Part shown: positions 1-5,013 of the stretch, piece after piece | Layout: every line of letters starts with the position of its first letter | Position numbering within the stretch: position 1 is the first letter of the stretch | Notes under the pieces: generated by a model | What the model was told of the DNA's origin: nothing | What the model saw: only the letters and a program-made list of their open reading frames with translations | Database searches by the model: none | Translations under genes and position numbers: made by a program | Source of the DNA: JBHGBM01 sp041946965 | GTDB taxonomy: Bacteria > Acidobacteriota > Terriglobia > Bryobacterales > Bryobacteraceae | Direction of reading: 5' to 3' | Length of the DNA stretch: 5,013 bases | Assembly: GCA_041946965.1 (NCBI GenBank) | Contig: JBHGBM010000149.1 | Coordinates: 1 to 5,013, forward strand

Positions 1-51
1 GCTACCTTGACACGGTAGAGGTCTGGCGTTCGAGTCGCCACGGGCCCACCA
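1..51 (+). tRNA. tRNA-Val (anticodon GAC), 3' part, cut by window edge
   Basis: The first 51 bases fold as the 3' part of a tRNA. The anticodon stem is CTACC (2-6) paired with GGTAG (14-18), enclosing the 7-base loop TTGACAC (7-13). T33 precedes anticodon GAC at 9-11, which reads valine codons GUC/GUU. A 5-base variable loop (19-23) follows. The T arm has stem TGGCG (24-28) with CGCCA (36-40) and loop TTCGAGT (29-35). The acceptor 3' strand is CGGGCCC (41-47), then discriminator A48 and an encoded CCA (49-51). Base 1 corresponds to tRNA position 26, so the 5' acceptor strand and D arm lie just outside the window; the 5' strand should read GGGCCCG. All visible stems are fully Watson-Crick paired, so nothing suggests a degraded copy. 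Confidence 0.95.
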
Positions 52-134
52 CCTTGCTTAGAACAGTTTGCGCCCCCCGGCTCTTTCGTGCGGACCAGGA
101 ACGCGTGTACACTAACCGGAGAAAGGACTCTGAT
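52..134 (+). other. Spacer between tRNA-Val and secreted-protein gene
   Basis: This 83-base stretch separates the tRNA end from the next start codon. I see no hairpin followed by a T-run that would terminate the tRNA transcript. TACACT at 108-113 matches the -10 consensus at 4 of 6 bases, but no good -35 box sits 16-18 bases upstream, so it is only a weak promoter candidate. It overlaps the 8-base perfect palindrome GTGTACAC (105-112). Whether the downstream gene has its own promoter here or is read through from the tRNA cannot be decided. Confidence 0.4.
122..127 (+). promoter_or_regulatory. Ribosome binding site for the secreted-protein gene
   Basis: AAAGGA at 122-127 lies 7 bases before the ATG at 135, an ideal Shine-Dalgarno distance. 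This fixes the start at 135, not the upstream in-frame TTG at 54 or GTG at 105. The GTG has only AGGA at 97-100 with a short 4-base gap. A second purine stretch, GGAG at 118-121, is 13 bases from the ATG and less well placed. Confidence 0.7.
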
Positions 135-1322
135 ATGCGCCTTTTCGCTTTTCTCGCGCTCGCCGGATTTCCTGCCGGGCATGCGCTTGCCCAGTCTCCG
201 TTGCAATGCACGGCCAACGCTGGGGTACCGCCGCTCGTGCGGCATGAAGGCCGGGCCGAAAACGCCGGCGACATCCTACTGATCTGCACCGGCGGGGCCG
301 CCGGTTCCAACGTTTCGGTGAACTTCCAGGTTTTCCTGAACACGCTCGCCGCAAGCAATCTGACGAATGCCTCCACGGGCGAGACCGAAGCGCTTCTGCT
401 CATTGACGAGCCGCAGCCCAGTCCCGCCGTGAATACTTCTAACGGCTTTCCGTACACCGGCCAGGTGAAGGGAACACCCGGAGTGCCGGCCGGCGCCCCC
501 GGTTCCGGGAATGTTTACCAGGCCGCCAGCAAATCCATCAACTCGTTCACGTGGACCGGGGTTCCGGTGGTCGCCCCGGGCGCCGCGGCGCAAAGAATTA
601 TCCGCTTCACCAATATCCGGGCCGACGCGCGCGTGGTGCCGATTCCCGATCCCTTGACCCCCGGAAAGATTTACGGCTATGTTGCCGCCGCTTCCAGCGG
701 AGGGCCGATCACCGTCAACAACCCGGCGCAGATTGTTGCCTTCGTAATGCAGAGCCTGACGTTCTCCTCGGCGGTGAGCGGGCCTCTTGCGACGCTCACG
801 TTTACCGAGCAGTTCACCACCGCAATGCGCACCCGGATGACATCCCCCGGCCGGCAGAACGTGCCAGGCGCGGTCTATTTCACCGAGAGCGGGTTCACCC
901 CGGATTTCGCCACGCTGAATCCGGGCGACATCGGCTCGGCTAACACGGGCACGCGGCTGGCGGCGTTCTTCACGAACATCCCCGCGGGAGTGACGCTGCT
1001 GCTCGTGCCCAACAGCGTCACCGCCAGCCCGGGGAGCGGCCTGCTGCGCCGGATCCTGCCGCCCTACGGCGCGTCCTACGACGGGGGAACGCTGGCGCCG
1101 GCGACGGGGTATGGCGCCGTTCTCGTGGTCAACCAGAAGACCGCAGTCTTGTACGAGCTCATTCAGGCCGGTGACCCTCTCGTGATGGAGCAGTTCAAGA
1201 TCCAGACGGTACCCTGGCCGGCTGTGGCGTTGACGGGGACCACCGTGCAGGGTTTGTACGCGCCGATCAACAGCACCGCTGGGGTCAACGGACCGGCCCC
1301 GGAACCGCGCTTCCTTCCGTAG
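135..1322 (+). CDS. Secreted protein of unknown function, Solibacter/Bryobacter-type family
   Basis: This gene encodes 395 residues with no known enzymatic role. Residues 1-19 form a signal peptide: a short MR start, a hydrophobic core, and a signal peptidase I site after Ala-Leu-Ala. The mature protein is predicted to be exported to the periplasm or beyond. It opens with QCTANAGVPPLVRHEG (24-39) followed by GDILLICTGG (45-54). C25 and C51 are the only cysteines, suggesting a single disulfide that pins the N-terminal beta region. The rest is rich in Gly, Ala, Pro, Thr and Val with alternating hydrophobic stretches, as in beta-sandwich proteins, and the tail is Pro-rich. I see no catalytic motif, transmembrane helix, lipobox or sorting signal. 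From memory, this N-terminal motif and the central 'TNIPAGV' type segment recur in many hypothetical secreted proteins of Solibacter-like Acidobacteriota; I could not check this. The start is set by the AAAGGA site; an alternative GTG at 105 would add ten charged residues. It lies 115 bases before the receptor gene on the same strand. Base composition resembles the neighbouring gene, so no sign of recent transfer is visible. Confidence 0.85.
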   Translation: MRLFAFLALAGFPAGHALAQSPLQCTANAGVPPLVRHEGRAENAGDILLICTGGAAGSNVSVNFQVFLNTLAASNLTNASTGETEALLLIDEPQPSPAVNTSNGFPYTGQVKGTPGVPAGAPGSGNVYQAASKSINSFTWTGVPVVAPGAAAQRIIRFTNIRADARVVPIPDPLTPGKIYGYVAAASSGGPITVNNPAQIVAFVMQSLTFSSAVSGPLATLTFTEQFTTAMRTRMTSPGRQNVPGAVYFTESGFTPDFATLNPGDIGSANTGTRLAAFFTNIPAGVTLLLVPNSVTASPGSGLLRRILPPYGASYDGGTLAPATGYGAVLVVNQKTAVLYELIQAGDPLVMEQFKIQTVPWPAVALTGTTVQGLYAPINSTAGVNGPAPEPRFLP

Positions 1323-1406
1323 CCTCATTTCCCACTGACTTAGCCCGGACGGTCAACACGCATTTCGGAACGGGCCGGTCCGCCTGCACTGCGCCGCAAG
1401 CCGCGA

Positions 1407-1412
1407 TAAAAT
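1407..1412 (+). promoter_or_regulatory. Possible -10 promoter element before the receptor gene
   Basis: TAAAAT matches the sigma-70 -10 consensus TATAAT at 5 of 6 bases and sits in a local AT-rich patch within GC-rich DNA, 25 bases before the start codon. No convincing -35 box lies 16-18 bases upstream (the best placed hexamer is CTGCAC at 1384-1389). If used, transcription would begin around 1418-1421, giving a very short leader. This is a weak call based on one hexamer. Confidence 0.3.
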
Positions 1413-1424
1413 AGTCTCCCATAA

Positions 1425-1430
1425 AAGGAG
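1425..1430 (+). promoter_or_regulatory. Strong Shine-Dalgarno of the receptor gene, within a potential hairpin
   Basis: AAGGAG is an excellent match to the anti-Shine-Dalgarno complement and ends 7 bases before the ATG at 1438, which settles the start. The core GGAG can pair with CTCC just upstream: GTCTCC (1414-1419) with GGAGAT (1427-1432) gives six pairs including one G-U, around a 7-base loop (1420-1426). Such a stem could reduce ribosome access on a transcript that starts upstream of 1414. Confidence 0.8.
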
Positions 1431-1437
1431 ATAGGGA

Positions 1438-4400
1438 ATGCGAGATCCATTTACGCACGCGGCAGTGTCGCTGCTATTCCTGGCGGGCGCGGTTTGCGCT
1501 CAGGACTTCCGGGCCACGTTGACGGGCGTGGTCACCGACCCCAGCGGCGCCGCCGTTCCCGGCGCTACGGTGAAAGCCACACATGTAAGCACGAACGCAT
1601 TCAAGGATGCCCGGACTACCGACTTCGGCATCTTCACGATCCCATACCTGGATCCGGGCGTGTACAACGTGGAGGTGAGCGCGCCGGGGTTCCTCACGGT
1701 GATCCGCGAGAAGATCGTGCTGCGCGTGGCCGATAAAGTCAACCTCCAGGTCGAACTGAAAGTCGGCCAGGCCGCCGAGAGCATCACGGTCACGGCGGAG
1801 CAGGAAGTCATCGAGACCGCGTCGGCCGACCGCGGCCTGGTGTTCGATCCCATCAAGACCCAGCAGCTCCCGCTGAACGGGCGGCAGACGTATGCGCTTA
1901 TGGCGCTTACCCCCGGCGTCCTCTTCACTCAGGAGGCGTTCGGCCCCGGGGGGCATTCCGGCCAGCGCGGATGGGACGTCACCAACGTGTACCGCATCAA
2001 CGGGGCGCGCGCCGGCCAGAACCTGTTTCTGCTGAACGGGGCGCCGATCAGCGACGCCGGCGGCACCTGGCAGGTGGCGCCCAACGTCGAAGCTGTGCAG
2101 GAATTCAAGGTGATGACCAACACCTACGACGCCTCCTATGGCCGCTTCGGCGGCGGCGTGGTCAACACCACGGTCAAGAGCGGAACCAACGACTGGCACG
2201 GCAACGTGTTCGAGTACTTCCGCAATACCGTGCTGGACGCCAACCGCACCGGAAACAAGCAGACCACTCCGAACATACGCCGGCCGACCCACAACCAGAA
2301 CCAGTTTGGCGGCATTCTCGGCGGCGCTTTGCGCAAGGATAAGGATTTCGTCTTCTTCAGCTTCGAAGGCTGGCGCGAGATCCAGCCCGCGTCGGTGGTC
2401 TCCAGCGTGCCTCCGACGCTGCTGCGCGACGGCCAGCACTTCAGCGACTTCGGCTACACCGTGTACGACCCGCTGACCAGCGCGCCCTGCGCGCCGCCCG
2501 TGAATTGCCGCAACTCGGCCTACGTGCGGCAGCCGATCCCCGGCAATGTGATTCCGCAAAGCCGCATCAGCCCGATCGCGCAGAAGATCCTGTCGTATTA
2601 CCCGAAGGAGAATTACACGCCCAATCCGAAGGCCCTGTCGGCCAACTACTACACGAACACGAACGGAAGGTACCGCTACGACCAGCCCATCGGCCGCTGG
2701 GATCATAACATCGGCGAAGCGGACAAGATTTACGCGCTGGTCACCTATCAGCACGGCAAGGAGTACCGGAACTCCACCGGCTTCCCGCCGCCGGCGGGCA
2801 GCGGGGATATCAACTCGCAGCGGACCGACCAGAATTACATCGCGGCCTGGACGCACGTGGTCTCGCCGACGACGGTAGTGGACATCCGCGGTTCCTTCGG
2901 CCGGTTCACTTCGGAGTTCCCCCGCTACACGGATTACGACTTCACGGTGGACAAGGTGGGGATGACCAAGATGCCGCACGCGCCCACCAACCCCAAGTCC
3001 AGCGTTCCGCGCATCGACGTGAGCGGCTTCACACAGCTTTTCTCCGGGGGCAGCGCCGGCGAGTGGAGCACGCACAACCAGTGGAACTTCACGCCCAGCC
3101 TGAACATGACCCGCGGCAGGCACACGCTGCGCACCGGATTCGAGTTCAATTACGTGGCCAACGCCATCGGGAACCGCACTTATTCCAACGGCTACTTCAC
3201 CTTCAACGCGAACTGGACGCGGCAACTTTCCGACATCAGCGCGTCCGGCGCGGCGGGCACGTTCGACGGCTCCTCCGTCGCCAGCATCCTGCTGGGCTAT
3301 CCGGCCAGCGGCCAGCTCGACTGGGCCGACAATCCCTACCGCACCCGGCCGTACTTCGGCCTTTACGTGCAGGACGACTGGAAGCTCTCCTCGAAGCTGA
3401 CCATCAATCTCGGCATGCGCTACGACGTTCAGTATTCCTGGCTGGAACGCTTCAACCGGTACAACCGCGGATTCGACCTGACCACCAAGAACCCCATGAG
3501 CGACCGGGTACTGGCGAACTGGGCCAGGATCAAAGCGGACTACGACAAGAAGAATCCGAAATATCCTTATCCGGCGCCTCCGTCGCAACTGAGCGGAGGG
3601 TGGCTTTTCGCCGGCGTAGGCGGCCGCCCGCAGCGGATCTTCGACACCGACTGGACGAATCTGGCGCCGCGCGTGGGCCTGGCGTGGCGCATTGCCAGGA
3701 ACACCGTCATCCGCACCGGGGCGGGCATTTATTACATGGCCAATACGCAGGGCGGGCGCACCAATGGTTTTTCCATTACGACGAATTACGATTCGTCGCT
3801 GGACGGCAGGCTGCCCTCGGCGGGCACCAGCCTGACGGGGCCCTACTCGCTGGTGGATCCTTTCCCGCTGGGCATCCTTCAGCCGACCGGCGCGAGCGAG
3901 GGCCTGCTCACGCTCATCGGCCGGGGCGTCACCTTCGATCCCAGCCGGCTGAAGACGCCGCGAACCTATCAGTACTCGTTCGGGATTCAGCACCAACTGC
4001 CGCACGACATCATGGCCGAGGCCTCCTTCGCGGGCAACTACCAGACCTACGTTCCCGTGGACTGGGGCATCAACGAAATCAGCATGGCGGACTACAACCA
4101 ATCGCGCGCAGACAACGCGAACTACAACGCGCTGCAAGTGCCCAGCCCCTTCTGGGACATCCTGCCGAAGAATGGAGGCGTGGGAAACAACGCCACCGTC
4201 TCGCGCGGCAGCCTGCTGCGGCCGAACCCGCTGTGGGGCGGCATCACCCAGGCCAATACGCAGTGGGGCTACTACCGCTCCGACGCGCTTCAGGTAAAGA
4301 TCGAGAAGCGGGTCATGGGCGGGCAGAGCACCGGCGTCATGACGTGGGTGCTGGCCTACACGCTGTCCAAGGCCTACCAGGCCGCCAACCGGCTTCAGAG

Positions 4401-4962
4401 CTGGAACTTGGAGGAGCCGCTGGTGTACGAGCTGGATAACCAGGACAAGCCGCACATGCTATCGTTCGCCGGGGTGTGGGACATGCCGCTCGGGCGCGGC
4501 AGGAAGCTGTTGAACTCCGATAACGCGATCGTGAACAAGCTCGCCGGCGGATGGCAGTTCGACTGGATTTTCCGGTATGTTTCCGGTTATCCCGTGGGCT
4601 GGCCCAATCTGAACAACAAGTGCGGCGAATGGCACGCGAAGGAGCAGACCCGCTACACGTGGTTCAACAACGACAAGAGCTGCTACGAGACGTTCCCCTC
4701 CTTCACGCTGCGGACCATTCCGGACCGGTTTCCCGATATCCGCCAGCACGCCGCGCCGCAGTTGAACGTCGCGTTGGAGAAGACCACCAGCATCAGCGAG
4801 CGGCTCCGCTTCATGATCCGCGCGGAAGCCTTCAACCTGACCAACACTCCCATTTACGGAGGCGTGGATACCAGCTTCACCAGCACGCGCTTCGGCATGC
4901 TGCCGCAAGACCAGCAGAACTGGCCGCGGGCGGTGCAGTTGGCGGGCAAGTTCTTCTTCTAG
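1438..4962 (+). CDS. Oar-like TonB-dependent outer-membrane receptor with N-terminal carboxypeptidase-regulatory-like domain
   Basis: This 1174-residue protein is predicted to form a TonB-gated beta-barrel in the outer membrane that takes up or binds a large substrate. Residues 1-21 are a signal peptide cleaved after Val-Cys-Ala. Residues about 25-110 form a CarboxypepD_reg-like Ig fold, with TGVVTDPSGAAVPGATV at 29-45 and DPGVYNVEVSAPGF at 72-85. ESITVTA (114-120) resembles a TonB box. The plug region (about 135-263) shows QLPLNGR (143-149), an INGARAGQN-LFLLNG stretch (187-201) and YGRFGGGVVNTTVKSGTN (234-251). The barrel carries the family hallmarks PGNVIPQSRISP (368-379), YVQDDWKLSSKLTINLGMRYD (643-663), APRVGLAWR (743-751), AYTLSK (973-978) and AEAFNLTNTP near the end. 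It finishes in three Phe residues, as expected for a barrel-assembly signal. Length fits the usual 1000-1200 residues and no frameshift is seen. No SusD-like partner or biosynthetic gene is in view, so the substrate is unknown; in related Acidobacteriota these proteins are often presumed to handle complex carbohydrate or protein breakdown products. The start is fixed by AAGGAG 7 bases upstream. Confidence 0.95.
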   Translation: MRDPFTHAAVSLLFLAGAVCAQDFRATLTGVVTDPSGAAVPGATVKATHVSTNAFKDARTTDFGIFTIPYLDPGVYNVEVSAPGFLTVIREKIVLRVADKVNLQVELKVGQAAESITVTAEQEVIETASADRGLVFDPIKTQQLPLNGRQTYALMALTPGVLFTQEAFGPGGHSGQRGWDVTNVYRINGARAGQNLFLLNGAPISDAGGTWQVAPNVEAVQEFKVMTNTYDASYGRFGGGVVNTTVKSGTNDWHGNVFEYFRNTVLDANRTGNKQTTPNIRRPTHNQNQFGGILGGALRKDKDFVFFSFEGWREIQPASVVSSVPPTLLRDGQHFSDFGYTVYDPLTSAPCAPPVNCRNSAYVRQPIPGNVIPQSRISPIAQKILSYYPKENYTPNPKALSANYYTNTNGRYRYDQPIGRWDHNIGEADKIYALVTYQHGKEYRNSTGFPPPAGSGDINSQRTDQNYIAAWTHVVSPTTVVDIRGSFGRFTSEFPRYTDYDFTVDKVGMTKMPHAPTNPKSSVPRIDVSGFTQLFSGGSAGEWSTHNQWNFTPSLNMTRGRHTLRTGFEFNYVANAIGNRTYSNGYFTFNANWTRQLSDISASGAAGTFDGSSVASILLGYPASGQLDWADNPYRTRPYFGLYVQDDWKLSSKLTINLGMRYDVQYSWLERFNRYNRGFDLTTKNPMSDRVLANWARIKADYDKKNPKYPYPAPPSQLSGGWLFAGVGGRPQRIFDTDWTNLAPRVGLAWRIARNTVIRTGAGIYYMANTQGGRTNGFSITTNYDSSLDGRLPSAGTSLTGPYSLVDPFPLGILQPTGASEGLLTLIGRGVTFDPSRLKTPRTYQYSFGIQHQLPHDIMAEASFAGNYQTYVPVDWGINEISMADYNQSRADNANYNALQVPSPFWDILPKNGGVGNNATVSRGSLLRPNPLWGGITQANTQWGYYRSDALQVKIEKRVMGGQSTGVMTWVLAYTLSKAYQAANRLQSWNLEEPLVYELDNQDKPHMLSFAGVWDMPLGRGRKLLNSDNAIVNKLAGGWQFDWIFRYVSGYPVGWPNLNNKCGEWHAKEQTRYTWFNNDKSCYETFPSFTLRTIPDRFPDIRQHAAPQLNVALEKTTSISERLRFMIRAEAFNLTNTPIYGGVDTSFTSTRFGMLPQDQQNWPRAVQLAGKFFF

Positions 4963-5013
4963 TATGGGGCGACTCTGTCAAGCGTCACGTACAGCCGGGC
5001 TGAGTTAAGCCGA
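4963..5013. other. Downstream flank of the receptor gene, no supported feature
   Basis: Fifty-one bases follow the TAG stop. GGCT (4998-5001) could pair with AGCC (5008-5011) around a 6-base loop, but the stem is only four pairs and the window ends before any T-run could be seen. No start codon with a good Shine-Dalgarno is present. Confidence 0.5.

Larger units (their letters stand above)
1323..1437 (+). other. Intergenic region between secreted protein and receptor gene
   Basis: These 115 bases hold no gene. CGGAC (1346-1350) can pair with GTCCG (1378-1382), but the 27-base loop and the absence of a T-run make this a poor intrinsic terminator. The 3' part turns AT-rich (roughly 1405-1437), unlike the GC-rich surroundings, and carries a possible -10 element and the receptor's Shine-Dalgarno. 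The lack of a clear terminator leaves co-transcription of the two genes possible. Confidence 0.5.

Noticed and set aside
105..112. GTGTACAC perfect 8-base palindrome as an operator
   Set aside because: Palindromes this short are expected about 20 times by chance in 5 kb, there is no second copy nearby, and no regulator is linked to it.
54..134. N-terminal extension of the secreted protein from TTG at 54
   Set aside because: It would begin 3 bases after the tRNA with no Shine-Dalgarno and would place 27 mostly polar residues before a good signal peptide. The ATG at 135 has AAAGGA at the ideal distance.
276..1328. A 350-codon open frame on the - strand opposite the secreted-protein gene
   Set aside because: This is the same codon-aligned effect, ending at the sense CTA codon at 276-278. 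The product is Arg/Gly-rich low complexity with no signal or domain.
1346..1382. Inverted repeat CGGAC/GTCCG after the secreted-protein gene as a terminator
   Set aside because: The stem is only five pairs with a 27-base loop and no T-run follows.
1483..1500. Lipoprotein signal around C20 of the receptor
   Set aside because: The residues before the Cys are Gly-Ala-Val, which do not fit a lipobox. Val-Cys-Ala before Gln fits signal peptidase I, and an outer-membrane barrel would not need a lipid anchor.
3063..4439. A 458-codon open frame on the + strand inside the receptor gene
   Set aside because: It is out of frame with the receptor, which reads without interruption through this region with conserved barrel motifs. 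The alternative product is a His/Arg/Gln-rich low-complexity shadow.
1474..4455. A 993-codon open frame on the - strand opposite the receptor gene
   Set aside because: Its codons are the exact complements of the sense codons, so it stays open simply because the receptor uses no CTA, TTA or TCA codon between the CTA codons at 1474 and 4459. Such rare-codon avoidance is expected at high GC. The translation is Arg/Val/Gly-rich with no recognisable domain, while the + strand shows full TonB-receptor motifs.

Overview
The window is GC-rich, with all genes on the + strand, and looks like chromosomal DNA of an Acidobacteriota bacterium, most likely the Solibacter/Bryobacter group (order Bryobacterales). 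This assignment is inferred from two recognisable protein styles and not from a database search. The first is a small secreted protein that opens with a Cys-Thr-Ala-Asn-Ala-Gly-Val-Pro-Pro motif. The second is a giant Oar-like TonB-dependent outer-membrane protein with an N-terminal carboxypeptidase-regulatory-like domain. Both types are heavily multiplied in those genomes.

Layout: bases 1-51 are the 3' two thirds of a tRNA-Val with anticodon GAC and an encoded CCA end, cut by the left window edge. After an 83-base spacer comes a 395-residue exported protein of unknown function (135-1322). A 115-base intergenic stretch (1323-1437) holds a possible -10 box and a strong Shine-Dalgarno that can fold into a small hairpin. 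The rest is one 1174-residue TonB-dependent receptor-like protein (1438-4962), complete from signal peptide to terminal aromatic residue. The last 51 bases (4963-5013) contain no feature I can support.

How the genes could work together: both proteins carry export signals, the first for the periplasm or outside of the cell and the second for the outer membrane. They lie in the same direction, so a functional pairing such as a surface or periplasmic accessory for the receptor is possible. The sequence does not prove it, and the receptor's substrate cannot be read from it. I found no mobile element, CRISPR array, toxin-antitoxin pair, defence system or other clearly new system. The most uncertain and interesting items are the uncharacterised secreted family and its neighbourhood with the receptor.
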